Positions 9,540-18,781 of a DNA stretch of 64,000 nucleotides are shown here, one piece after another. The notes under the pieces were generated by a model, which saw only the letters and a program-made list of their open reading frames with translations, searched no databases and was not told where the DNA came from. Numbering within the stretch: position 1 is the first letter of the stretch; the number at the start of each line of letters is the position of its first letter. Location: contig GG745345.1 in assembly GCA_000151295.1 (NCBI GenBank), forward strand, positions 832,453-896,452, read 5' to 3'. Made by a program: the position numbers and the translations under genes. Origin of the DNA: Allomyces macrogynus ATCC 38327. Lineage: Eukaryota > Blastocladiomycota > Blastocladiomycetes > Blastocladiales > Blastocladiaceae.

Positions 9540-10826
9540 ATGGCCAAGAAGCAGTCCAAGGAACAAGACCATAGCAACGACCCAAATCGCCAGCCGCTGA
9601 GCGGACCCCAGGAGCTATTCTTGAAACGGTTGTATTATGAATGGTTTCCAGGCGCAGGGTACCACGCTCTGTATGAGGCAGTTGTGCGTGAGGCGCCATC
9701 GACTCTCCCCCACATTTACCGCAACCAGGTTCGGGAATGGCTGAACACACAGGAGCTGTACCAGCGCAACAAGCAGCCCCCTCCCAAGCGTGACATTTGG
9801 CGCATCCAGGCCACCTCTGTTTCGCGCGTCTACCAGCTGGACCTCATCGACATGGGCGAAGAGCGTATGTGGAAGGGCTTTCGCTATATTTTGAACGTGG
9901 TGGACGTGGCCAGTCGCAAGCTGTTCCTGGAGCCACTCAAGAAAAAGACACAGGGAACAGTGTACCTCGCATTCAAGAAAATCGCCAAGCATGAGCACTT
10001 TGGCAACAACCTGACCATCCACATGGACAATGGCGGTGAATTCGCTGCGTTGAAACGTGACCTGAGCATTTGATGTGTGCTGGGCAAGCCCCATGTACCC
10101 ATGGGCCAGGGAATGGTCGAGTCGCTGAATAAACAGGTGCGGCGTTATGTCAACATGTATCTGCAGCAAGGCTACAATGACTGGCCCATGGCTATCCCTC
10201 GATTCCAGGATTCGCTGAACTCTTTGTCGCGGAGAGGCACTGGCGGTCTGTCGGCCAATGAGGCTCACGAGATGCCCAAGGAAGAGTCCAAGGTATATTT
10301 TGAGGAACTGAAAGCAAAACAAACGCGCAATGATGACCCGCTCAATGACAATTTGCTGCCACTCGGTGCCACTGTGCGCTACCGATTGCCATACAAGAGT
10401 CAGCTGGAGAAAAAGAACATGCCCACGTACAGTGCCACGCTGCATACCATCGTTCAGCGTCGAAAAGGCACGGGCATCAGCAGTCCTTCGTATACAATTT
10501 CAGACATGCCTCGCTGGTACAATGCCAGCGATTTGCAGGTCATCAAAAAGGTCGAGGCGTATGAACGTGAGAAGCGGCCTGTGGTGCAGCGCGTCAAGAA
10601 CACTTCGAATGTGGTCATGGTCCCAGCTGAGCAAGTGCTGAGGCGCTCAGAGCGTCTTCGCAACAAGCAGGCGCCAGAAGCAGTGCCAGTGGAGCCTGTC
10701 CCTGAGCCCACCCCAGAGCCAGAGCCAGTAGAAGAGGAGCCGTTTGTGCCACGTCGCTCAAAGCGTATCCAGAATAGGTTAGCGCAACAGGTAGAGACTC
10801 AGGGTAACATGAACGCCAACCGCTGA
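9540..10826 (+). CDS. Retroviral-type (rve) integrase, interrupted by one in-frame TGA
   Basis: This is the enzyme expected to insert the element. The DDE triad is visible: first Asp in YQLDLIDM (about residue 100), second in IHMDNGGEF (163), Glu in GQGMVES (194). The D2-E spacing is 4-5 residues shorter than the usual 35. A TGA at 10071-10073 (codon 178) separates the second Asp from the Glu, yet the same frame continues intact for 249 more codons. The C-terminus has two basic RRSxR motifs (RRSERLRNK and RRSKRIQNR) on either side of a Pro/Glu linker. Without read-through the product lacks the catalytic Glu. The last 48 bp overlap the convergent fibre gene. Confidence 0.85.
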
Positions 10827-12794
10827 CAGAGTGACATCACTCATCCAGTTGAAGCAGTAGGTGTGGGTCGAGTCAAGATACACTGGGGCTGATGCACTCA
10901 TCCATGTATTGCCAGACTTGACGCTCTGGGCAGAGACCAGGGTGAGTGAACCGGGGAAATTCCCTGCTGTGCTGCTCGTGTAATCGTAGAGATATACAGT
11001 GGCATTGTGCTCAGCAGACGGATTGCTTGTGTACCAGCACAATGTGTTTGTCATGTACCATCCACTGGTTGAGACAGTGAAACACCCACCAGTGCCAGAC
11101 GCGTTAAACGCACCTGCAGGAACTGAGCTGTTGATGATGGCTGTCTGCATGTTTGTGCCAGCGAGTTTCACAAATGAGGTGGCTGTGAACGCAATGGGCG
11201 CCGAAGAGTTGAACATAATCTGGCCGTAGCGGAGGGTTGGAAGCATGCTCGCCTGCACCTGTCCCCATGTTGCCGCGTGGTTGTTTGCCGTGGCATCTGA
11301 GCACTGAACCGTCCTGTTTACCTGCAGCTTCGAGGTCCCACTGGGAGCCGCTCCAATCGACATGTTCCCCCCAGCACACACTTGGATACTGTTGCTGCTG
11401 CTCGTGTTCAATTCACTGTAACCATATGCGCGGTTGAAGGCCAAATTCATGAGCTTGGAGCCCGTGAGTGTCGTGAAATCAATATAACACACGCCATTAC
11501 TGCCCCCACCATCGTTGCAGCGCATTTCAAAGCCTGCATTCCCGCTGTTGTAGAGGTACAACCCTCGGGTGGTTGCCCAGTTGGCCCCGATGCCACCAGA
11601 GACAACGAGTGCACCTGTTGTTGCACTGGTCGTGGCAGTGGTATCAGTGATGCGTGTCTGGCCGCCAACCCACAGACTCTTCCCTACACCCAACCCACCC
11701 GATACGACCAGGGCACCAGTCGACGAACTGGTACTGTCAGTGGTGTTGGTGAAAGTGTTTTGGTTTGCTGTGCTGACCATTCCAGCGGTCCCAGTGGCAA
11801 TCAGCGAGTTGACTTGGGACAGGGGTGTCAGGTGAGTGCCCACGGTAGCCGTTGCACCACTGACATTCCCAGTTGCAACCACATTGCCGCCCACATACAG
11901 ATTCTTTGCAACGCCTGCCCCACCAGCCACTGTCAGTGCACCACTGCCAGAAGACACGCTGTCAGTCGTCAGAGTCAGTGCCACGGCAGACGATGGGGTG
12001 AGAAAGCCCGTGGTGCCTGCTGAAATCAAACCCTGAACCTGTGTGAGGGTCGGCACATGGGAGCCGGCGACAGCTGTGGCAGCTGTAAGGTTCCCCGTGA
12101 CGGTGGCATTGCCGCCAATGTTGACGCTCTTTGCCACCCCCAGCCCACCCTGAATGACAACACCGCCCGTTGACATTGTGGTGCTCTCTGTCGTGTTGCC
12201 AAATGTGAATTGCTGGCCCAACCCAAGTGTTGACTGCGATAGTGTCCCGCTCACAATGGACCCATTCACAGACGACACCTTGGTGCTCACGTCTGGCAGA
12301 TTGGCCAGCGGGACGGTCCCAGTCAGTTTTGTTGAGTCGAGACCTGAGATTTGCGTGTTGGAAACCTGGCCAATGAGCTTGGTGGCGCTCAGACCATTGA
12401 GACTTGTGTCGCCAAAGGTGCCTGTGACCTGCGATGAGGGGATGCTCGGGAGGACACTCAGAGGCAGCACGCCTGAAGTAATTTTGGCCGCGTCCAGTGA
12501 CACGACCTTTGCATTTGTAACCGAGGCGTCAGTCAGCCGTGAGCCATTTACAGTGGACAGCTTGGCGTCTGAAATACCACCATCTTTCACAGACAGCTGG
12601 TTGTTGGCATTCACGGAAAAGGTGGCCGTGTCATAAGCCAGACTCACATTGCCACCAGTGACTGTCAGGGGAGGGGTTGCCACTGTGGATGCTGTGCCTG
12701 CCACTACATTGGTGATTGCTGTGGCCAATTCGGCGTCTGTGGCATACGAGCTATCATCCGCAATGAGCCCAAATACGTTTAGTGGAGTGTTCAT
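10779..12794 (-). CDS. Repeat-rich fibre/adhesin-like virion protein
   Basis: This 671-residue protein is rich in Ser, Thr, Gly and Val. Residues 1-200 have short repeats of the LSTVNGSRLTDASVTN / LSQSTLGLG type found in trimeric phage and giant-virus fibres. From about residue 215 to 420 come four repeats built on TGALVVSGGLGVGKSLWVGG (variants GGVVIQGGLGVAKSVNIGG, GALTVAGGAGVAKNLYVGG). The last 150 residues, with YLYDYTSS and a final TLSLYLLR, resemble a jelly-roll tip of the C1q type (inference). It lies antisense to the neighbouring structural genes and overlaps the integrase end. A host-attachment fibre is the most economical reading. The frame is intact. Confidence 0.75.
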   Translation of the reverse strand: MNTPLNVFGLIADDSSYATDAELATAITNVVAGTASTVATPPLTVTGGNVSLAYDTATFSVNANNQLSVKDGGISDAKLSTVNGSRLTDASVTNAKVVSLDAAKITSGVLPLSVLPSIPSSQVTGTFGDTSLNGLSATKLIGQVSNTQISGLDSTKLTGTVPLANLPDVSTKVSSVNGSIVSGTLSQSTLGLGQQFTFGNTTESTTMSTGGVVIQGGLGVAKSVNIGGNATVTGNLTAATAVAGSHVPTLTQVQGLISAGTTGFLTPSSAVALTLTTDSVSSGSGALTVAGGAGVAKNLYVGGNVVATGNVSGATATVGTHLTPLSQVNSLIATGTAGMVSTANQNTFTNTTDSTSSSTGALVVSGGLGVGKSLWVGGQTRITDTTATTSATTGALVVSGGIGANWATTRGLYLYNSGNAGFEMRCNDGGGSNGVCYIDFTTLTGSKLMNLAFNRAYGYSELNTSSSNSIQVCAGGNMSIGAAPSGTSKLQVNRTVQCSDATANNHAATWGQVQASMLPTLRYGQIMFNSSAPIAFTATSFVKLAGTNMQTAIINSSVPAGAFNASGTGGCFTVSTSGWYMTNTLCWYTSNPSAEHNATVYLYDYTSSTAGNFPGSLTLVSAQSVKSGNTWMSASAPVYLDSTHTYCFNWMSDVTLSAVGVHVTLSLYLLR

Positions 12795-12826
12795 GTGGAT
12801 TATTATATTCTATGCACAAAATTAAA

Positions 12827-13081
12827 ATGAACAGCTTTGAAGAACAGTTTGAGACGCTGGACGAGGTCGGCGAGTACCTTGGTCTGCCCAAAGCCTTCTA
12901 CGACCTCGATGATGGGGCCAAGGAAGCCTACATTGACCGCTACATGAAGGAGAAGCAAAAGAAGCTGCGCCGGTACCGGTTTGTCAAGGACACCACAGAC
13001 CAGGACCGTGCCTTGGCAGTCCGTGACCGAATGCGTCTCAAACTGAAAAACCGTGAATGGAGCGGGAGAAGGCCCAATTGA
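12827..13081 (+). CDS. Small basic unknown viral protein (84 aa)
   Basis: I start it at ATG 12827 (MNSFEEQFETLDEVGEYLGL) and not at the in-frame upstream ATG, because the upstream codons overlap the divergent fibre start and read as leader sequence. The N-half is acidic and helical; the C-half is basic (KEKQKKLRRYRF, ending NREWSGRRPN). Function unknown. It ends in TGA. Confidence 0.6.
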   Translation: MNSFEEQFETLDEVGEYLGLPKAFYDLDDGAKEAYIDRYMKEKQKKLRRYRFVKDTTDQDRALAVRDRMRLKLKNREWSGRRPN

Positions 13082-13096
13082 AACTACTTCTTGGAT

Positions 13097-13161
13097 TATA
13101 AAGTTGAAAACGTGCTAGTTTGTAGCATCTATAAAGTTGAAAACGTGCTAGTTTGTAGCAT
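13097..13161. repeat. Tandem 32-bp direct repeat
   Basis: Two identical 32-bp copies (13097-13128 and 13130-13161), starting TATAAAGTTGAAAACG, are separated by one C. They fill the space between the 84-residue gene and the 79-residue gene. Each begins with a TATAAA-like box, so they may be a duplicated promoter. Confidence 0.85.
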
Positions 13162-13245
13162 TCCAAAATTGTAAAATGTGGAACTTGCACAGTGCAATTC
13201 AGACAATTTAATTTTGTTGCTGAAAGATAAACATTCATTTTCAAC

Positions 13246-13485
13246 ATGGCACGCCAACGTGGCACCAGAGGGCCACGCAAAGATTCCGAGCCTCACAAGG
13301 AACTCATCAGAACAATCTTTCAACAGAACTCAGATGTCATTGTCCCTTACAACAACCCTGACAGGAAACTTGGTGCCGGTTACCGCATTATTAAGACAGG
13401 TAGGCACAGGTATCATGACTCGCTGTCCAGGGTCATCAAAGAACTTGTCGAGTACTTCAACTCAATTGACCGCAAACCACTTTGA
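13246..13485 (+). CDS. Small basic unknown viral protein (79 aa)
   Basis: A 79-residue Arg/Lys-rich protein (MARQRGTRGPRKDSEPHKEL at the N-terminus), ending in TGA 12 bp before the next gene. Basic charge suggests nucleic acid binding. No family recognised. It follows the tandem 32-bp repeat. Confidence 0.6.
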   Translation: MARQRGTRGPRKDSEPHKELIRTIFQQNSDVIVPYNNPDRKLGAGYRIIKTGRHRYHDSLSRVIKELVEYFNSIDRKPL

Positions 13486-13497
13486 AGCCAAGAGGAC

Positions 13498-14874
13498 ATG
13501 GAGTTGCTCGACTCTGTGATGCGGGGCATAAACAAAATCAAACAACGCAAGCAGAAAACTGTCGAGGATGGCGGGGAAATTTCGGATTCGGATGAAGATG
13601 AAATGGATGTGGACAACAGGGCAAACGATGTTGAGCGGTCAGACGTTGAATTGTCAAGTGATGAGGAAGCGGGACCGTCTGGCACAAACCCCAACAGAGA
13701 CATACAGTATCCTCCGCCAGATAACATGCGGGTGACGCGTGGACGTGCACAGCCTGAGATTGTCATTGAAGTGCCCCGTCCAGATATGCAAATGGTGCCC
13801 GCTAACCGCTCTCTCCCTCCCGTCGTTGCTCCAGGTGGGCAAATGGTACCTGTAGACCCCTCTCTCCCTCCCATCCTTGCTCGCCAAATGGCAGAGGAAC
13901 CGCCCACTGCTCTTGTGCCTGTGCCGGACGATTATGAGCGAGCAGTATCAACCGCACAAAACAACAATGGTGTCGCCGGCCCAGTGGGTGGCAATCACCA
14001 GGCAGTCATGCTCGCACAGCAGAACAACACCCTGAACCAGCAGAACATCCAGAACAACCTTACGCAGAACAATCTCACGCAGAACACACTCAACCAGCAG
14101 AACATCCAGAATATCCAGAACATCATTCAAACATACCCAGGCATCGAACCAGCACTCGCCACACTGTTCCAGGGCATCCAAGCCACATTCCTCAATGTCA
14201 GTGAGCGCAACGATGCACTCCTGCAAGCCCTGAATGGCCTGGAGATGGAACTCAAGGCAGAGGGTGGGAACACTGCCCAGCTTGCAAGCCAGTACGTCCA
14301 AGAGCAGCTTGACCACTTTACAAGTGAGCAAACAGCGCAAAACTTTGAAAACAATCGCGAGATTAAGGACAACAAGGCGCGAATCAACAAGATTGGGCTC
14401 ATTACAGAAGCACTCGCAGATGGGCAATCTTCAATGCAGGCAACGCTCGAGCAAGTCCCTGAGCAGCTCTTGAGCCTCCCTGGTCGTGTCATTGACGCTC
14501 TCAACCAGTCAGCCAATAACCCCCTCAACAAGCTATCAGGCATCCTCGAACAGGCGCAGAACACGGTGGAGGTCATTGGCGCCAATGGTGGGAGCCGTGG
14601 TGGTGAAGGAGATGGCGGTCCAGGTCTCCAGGAGCAGAAGATGATGAACGACATGCTCAAGCAAATTGCCAGTGCACTTAATAAGACCCCTCGCATGCCA
14701 TGGGACGACAAGCCACGCACTGTCGACAACTACTTTGCCACAGTGCCCCGTTTCCGCAAGAACCCACGTGCACCTTTCACAGTGCCAGCAAAGGTTGGGG
14801 CGCGTGTCATCAAACCACAGGGACCAAAGGTCTACTATGTCCCACAAGGCTTTGGTGGTGTCCAGGACAAATAA
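13498..14874 (+). CDS. Asn/Gln-rich coiled-coil viral protein (458 aa)
   Basis: Residues 20-60 are very acidic (SDSDEDEMDVDN). A Pro-rich linker follows, then a stretch near residues 175-210 made of repeated LNQQNIQN / NNLTQN units. The centre has heptad-like helices (VSERNDALLQALNGLEMELK). The C-terminus is basic and aromatic (PQGPKVYYVPQGFGG). The layout of acidic head, coiled coil and basic tail would suit a virion core or internal scaffolding protein. That is inference; the family is not recognised. It ends 21 bp before the packaging ATPase, as in a structural gene cluster. Confidence 0.65.
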   Translation: MELLDSVMRGINKIKQRKQKTVEDGGEISDSDEDEMDVDNRANDVERSDVELSSDEEAGPSGTNPNRDIQYPPPDNMRVTRGRAQPEIVIEVPRPDMQMVPANRSLPPVVAPGGQMVPVDPSLPPILARQMAEEPPTALVPVPDDYERAVSTAQNNNGVAGPVGGNHQAVMLAQQNNTLNQQNIQNNLTQNNLTQNTLNQQNIQNIQNIIQTYPGIEPALATLFQGIQATFLNVSERNDALLQALNGLEMELKAEGGNTAQLASQYVQEQLDHFTSEQTAQNFENNREIKDNKARINKIGLITEALADGQSSMQATLEQVPEQLLSLPGRVIDALNQSANNPLNKLSGILEQAQNTVEVIGANGGSRGGEGDGGPGLQEQKMMNDMLKQIASALNKTPRMPWDDKPRTVDNYFATVPRFRKNPRAPFTVPAKVGARVIKPQGPKVYYVPQGFGGVQDK

Positions 14875-14895
14875 TTTTCAGCGTAAAGAGTAACC

Positions 14896-15684
14896 ATGTT
14901 CACTGTGAAAGCACTTGACAACCAGGCCCATCGTGGGGGTCCCTATTTGGTCCCCAAGATACCAGCCACTGTGACCCTGCTTGGGCCCAAAGCAGCAGGG
15001 AAATCAACAGTCGCACTGAACATGATTTTGTCACCGCAGTGTTGGCGGCACTGTTTCTCTAAAATTTACGTGTTTTCGCCCACCTCACACCTTGACCCAA
15101 AGTGGCAGCAGCTTACTGAGACGCCTGTCCTCAAACACGACCCGAAAGCCCCCTACAACCCAGAGCTGCTCGCCGTGTCACGCGACTCCTTTATTCATGA
15201 AATTGATGAAATGGAGGCCAAATTAAAGGAAATCGCCATGCTCCAGGACCCGGAGAAGCGCGACTTCACCAAGCACCCTGGAAAAATTGACAACATGCTC
15301 ATTGTGCTGGACGATATTGCAGGCACAAAGTTTGCCCGCTCACGCTTCCTGGACAGCTTCATTGCACTGTCACGCCATTGACACATCTCCATGATTATCT
15401 CAGTGCAGCTTTTCAAAGCCATTACCCCCCTGGCTCGAAACAACATGTCATATTACGTGCTATTCGAGACTTACAACAGAAGTGAACTGAGAACCATCTA
15501 TGAAGCAATTGGAGGTTCCTTTCCATGGGAAGAGTTCATTGAAGTGTGCAACCAAATTTTTGAGAAACCGCATGCCACATTCAACTTCAACATGCAGAAC
15601 GCAGGTCTCAGGTATCGTTACATCAATTCATTCCACTCCTTTATCATGCGAAAACAGCATCTGGATGAGGACGAATACTCGTAA
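14896..15684 (+). CDS. FtsK/HerA-type genome-packaging ATPase, interrupted by one in-frame TGA
   Basis: The protein would pump viral DNA into the capsid. Walker A is GPKAAGKST (residues 30-38) and Walker B MLIVLDDI (about 134-141). The conserved arm after Walker B reads ALSRH, then the TGA at 15379-15381 (codon 162), then HISMIISVQ. This matches the RHxxIS...Q signature of A32-like ATPases with the TGA standing for one of the variable positions. Downstream the frame is open to TAA at 15684 (about 260 residues in total). Either the codon is a single recent nonsense mutation or it is read through. The gene is directly followed by the major capsid gene. Confidence 0.87.
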
Positions 15685-15719
15685 TTTTTTTTCTTGTGTC
15701 TTTTCTAAACCCCCTCAAC
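15685..15719 (+). promoter_or_regulatory. Late-type promoter of the major capsid gene
   Basis: The 35-bp gap before the major capsid ATG reads TTTTTTTTCTTGT, then TAAACCCCCTC. The same pair of words, TTTTCTTGT and TAAACCCCCTC, occurs before the gene at 17064 and, in part, before 8348. Confidence 0.6.
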
Positions 15720-17033
15720 ATGACTTCACCCGTGACTAACTTTGCCAATGTCCTCCTGACGTCACTCGGCAAGGAGATGATTTACACTTCCCCCAAGCAG
15801 GCGCCAGTTGCTGACCGCACGACCATCAAATTCCCGTGCACACAGGGTTCTGCATTCTCTGCATCTGGCAATGGTCTTGGTTCGACCATCCGTTTCCAGA
15901 TTCCGGCTGTGAACAAGATTGTGGACTTGTCAGCTGGTGTGCATTTTTCGTTCAAGGCCTCGACGTACAAGGACGCAGTGTGCACTCAGCCCACGACTGC
16001 TGGTGCCCCAGAGACGTACTTTACCGAAGATTCCACTCGTGTGTTCAACGCCTTCGTGTGCTTAGTTCCTCTGACCAGTTGCTTGAAGACATTGACGGGT
16101 ATGGCTTACTTTCATGGATGTTGAGTGACGCCACTGTCCCATCCGCGCTCAAGACCACAGTGCTGTCAATTGGCCAGGGCTATGGCGACCCTGTGCACCG
16201 CTCGGGCTCAAACCGCCAGTTCATGTTCCCACTGCACTCTGCTCTCCTGACCCAGGACCGCTGGCTCAACCTCAAGCACACTTTGGGCCTCATCATTGAA
16301 ATTACGCTCGCTGAGCCCAAGGCTTGCATGATTAACACCACGGGCACAGTTGGTGGCTACATTGTCAGTGAGCCATACCTTATGGTCGACACAGTGACCC
16401 CCCACGCTGCCCAGCTTGCTCAACTTGATGCTGCATGGGCCTCAGCTGGTGGCGTCATGTTCACTGGTACCACGTGGGCACGCAAGACTCCTGCCTTTGT
16501 CACCCCCACAGGCTCGATTGTCGTGTCGGACCGTCACAGCATGCAGAAATGCATCCCTTGCAGCATTCCGCACGCCCCAGTACCATGGCAAGGCCAACGT
16601 GGACCCCCTGGCTCGCGGACTGCCCATCACGAGTTACCAAATCAAGAACGCCGATGAGATGGTCCAGCTGCGTCCCATTGACTGCACAGGCTATGCCCCA
16701 GAGGCCCTGCATGAGCTTGAGGTCTTTGCAAAGGGCCACACCGTTGGTGAACTGACACCTGCCAAGTGGATTGACCGTGGCTATGTCTCAGGCGGCGCGT
16801 TTGTGCCACCTCAGGGTCAGTTCATCCTTGCACGCACCTTTGAGACCTCCTCGCTCATCTCAGGTTCAGACAAGGCCAAGAAGTCGGGTGTCGACCTTGA
16901 GATTCTCACGACTGGTGACCCCTTCCCAGTTGACAACACCCTTGGCACTGTTGCCTATCGCTGCGATGTCTTTGTTGGCTACGTGACCTCGATTTCCTTC
17001 AATGCTGACGGCTCAGTGGATGTCTTCAATTAA
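15720..17033 (+). CDS. Major capsid protein, two compensating frameshifts
   Basis: About 437 residues. The frame starting at ATG 15720 (MTSPVTNFANVLLTSLGKEM) runs to about 16058, where a one-base loss moves reading to the next frame (SSSDQLLEDIDGYGLLSWML onward). Near 16550 a one-base gain restores the first frame (DPLARGLPITSYQIKN to the end, DGSVDVFN). Residue composition, length and position between packaging ATPase and minor capsid fit a PLV double jelly-roll major capsid; this is mainly context plus general similarity, as I cannot run a structure search. No long homopolymer lies at either break, so simple homopolymer miscalls are not the obvious cause. As written, translation would stop at 16124. 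Confidence 0.8.
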
Positions 17034-17063
17034 TTTTCTTGTTAGATAGTTAAACCCCCTCCC
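17034..17063 (+). promoter_or_regulatory. Late-type promoter box before the 84-residue gene
   Basis: The gap contains TTTTCTTGT, TAGATAG and TTAAACCCCCTC ending directly before ATG 17064, nearly repeating the major capsid promoter. Confidence 0.55.
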
Positions 17064-17318
17064 ATGAACATCCGCTCAATTTGGACCTCATTCAAGCTTG
17101 CCCTTGCAGCTTATGGGCATCACCTCATGAACAACTTCAAGAACATTACTTATGGTATTCGTGAGGTAGCCCGTTTTGCAGCTGTCATTCCTCCACTGGC
17201 TGGTCCTGCTGCATTCGTGACCAGTGCCACCAACATTGCGGATGACATTTATGACCTCTTTGACGCATGGTCAGGTACAAGCCCCTCGGACAGTGGTGGA
17301 ACAGCAGGAGGCGTGTAA
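17064..17318 (+). CDS. Small hydrophobic virion-type protein (84 aa)
   Basis: The 84 residues include a central hydrophobic/amphipathic segment (RFAAVIPPLAGPAAFVTSA) and a Gly/Ser-rich tail (GTAGGV). Its place between the two capsid genes suggests a minor virion component, perhaps membrane-active like adenoviral protein VI. That comparison is by position only; no sequence match is claimed. Intact frame ending in TAA. Confidence 0.6.
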   Translation: MNIRSIWTSFKLALAAYGHHLMNNFKNITYGIREVARFAAVIPPLAGPAAFVTSATNIADDIYDLFDAWSGTSPSDSGGTAGGV

Positions 17319-17340
17319 ATTTTTTCTCAGATAGCTTTAA

Positions 17341-18129
17341 ATGTCAGTCCCTCGCATCAAATATATCACCGTGTGCTCCAAGGACCTGGAGAATGGGGTC
17401 TCATGGCGCCTCCCCACGTGCCATCCAGAACCCGGGGCATTCGAGTGGGCCGTGCCATGATTCCCCAACACATGGTACAACATCACTGAGACCAACAATA
17501 TACTCTATATTCGTGCCAACTATAACTATAACTATTATGAGGGTGGTGTTATGGTGCCTGCTGCATATTACACTCCACAATCACTCTGCGACAAGCTCAC
17601 AGAACTGCTCAACAACAACAATGCCGAATTTAACTGGAGGGGGACGTGGTCCGTGACCTGGAACTCGTCCACCGGTCGTGTCACCATCGCCAACAGTGAC
17701 ATGCACTTCCGTATTTGGCGCAACAAGCCAAATAGCATCCATCGAAATCTCGGATTTGGCACTGAGCCTTGGTTGGACGATAGCGTGAATATTACTGGTA
17801 TTGCCGGCTATTCAATAACTGGTGATTACGCCATCGGCCTCGCCCGCATTGAGACGATTCACCTCAAGTCCAACCTCGGAACCATGTTGGCAGACTACAC
17901 CCACTCGTCCTTTCCCAATGTTGGCTCACTCGTGGCGTCTTTCCATGTGCAGGGCGGTTGGGGTCAATCATTCGTATACCAGAACTCGTCCAGTGAATTC
18001 TTCAACTTTGATTCGAAAGCCATCACTGAGGAAGTCACGGAAATTGAGCTTGAACTGTGTGATGACAAGCTGCGACCCATCAACTTCAATGGCCACAACT
18101 GGACCATCCAGCTCGCGTTCCTGACCTAA
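17341..18129 (+). CDS. Minor (penton-like) capsid protein, interrupted by one in-frame TGA
   Basis: Reading from ATG 17341 (MSVPRIKYITVCSKDLENG) gives 262 residues with a single TGA at 17458-17460 (codon 40), after which the same frame continues (FPNTWYNITETNN) to TAA at 18129. The composition, rich in Asn, Thr and aromatic residues with beta-type patterning, and the position after the major capsid fit the single jelly-roll penton of PLVs. The first 70 codons are real because protein-like sequence continues across the TGA. A start at ATG 17551 would give a 192-residue truncated product. Confidence 0.75.
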
Positions 18130-18159
18130 TGAAAATTTATTTTTGATTGTATATAGTAA

Positions 18160-18276
18160 ATGCTCGGCTTTGAAGTTGCGATTCTGTGCGTGAACATCGC
18201 CATCCTCCTGTCGCAGTTTGCCATCATTGGCTACAATGCCCGCCACAACAAGGGCCACAAATTTAATCGCGACTAA
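18160..18276 (+). CDS. 38-residue single-membrane-span viral protein
   Basis: A short frame from ATG 18160 to TAA 18276. Residues 4-25 form one membrane helix (FEVAILCVNIAILLSQFAII), followed by a short basic tail (ARHNKGHKFNRD). It is preceded by an AT-rich gap (TTTTTGATTGTATATAGTAA) like other late genes. Size and layout suggest a small membrane or lysis/entry-related protein; function unknown. Confidence 0.6.
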   Translation: MLGFEVAILCVNIAILLSQFAIIGYNARHNKGHKFNRD

Positions 18277-18334
18277 GTCTAAATGCAAACGCACATGTGC
18301 CTCGTTTTTTTATTCAGACTCAAAGACAAAGGCA

Positions 18335-18496
18335 ATGAAGGTTCTCGGGGCGTCAACTCAAAACCTCCATGGGCAGGAGCCAAAGACAGTGGAGCAACCA
18401 CCCAGAACAACCAACCAGAGAACCCGGCCAGTCTTCCCTACAGCAGTCCGCGTTCAGCTCAAGCCCGGCGAAGTCTACCGCCTATCCTTTAACTAA
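18335..18496 (+). CDS. Possible 53-residue viral protein
   Basis: ATG 18335 opens a frame ending VQLKPGEVYRLSFN at TAA 18496. It overlaps another frame of similar size from 18283, and I prefer this one because its end looks more protein-like. No family recognised. The gap to the right TIR (18497-18781) has two more short overlapping frames (18533-18694 and 18615-18749) that I do not call. Confidence 0.35.
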   Translation: MKVLGASTQNLHGQEPKTVEQPPRTTNQRTRPVFPTAVRVQLKPGEVYRLSFN

Positions 18497-18781
18497 CCGT
18501 GTCTCGCACACTGCACGTAAACCATTCGTGCAATGTGTATTCATTCATTCATATCGTGGAGGTGGTGGAGGGTCATTTTCCTGGCGTGTCCAGTTGGAGC
18601 GGGCTACTACGACAATGGTCCCACAAACGTTGCAGAGGTACTCGACGTATATCACAAAGTTGGGCACGCGTGTGCACCACTTGGGTGGCACTGAACAGAC
18701 ACAGCTGACTGGCGTCTGGTTTATGGAGTTCATGGTGTTCATGGTTTAGCACATGGCAAGAAAACTTTGGTGGCTGTCCGA

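Noticed and set aside
9540..18129. TGA reassigned to tryptophan in the virus or host
   Set aside because: TGA terminates other viral genes (8286-8288, 13079-13081, 13483-13485, the integrase itself) and host genes such as 57225-57227, and Trp is written TGG throughout. Sporadic nonsense mutation explains the data better.
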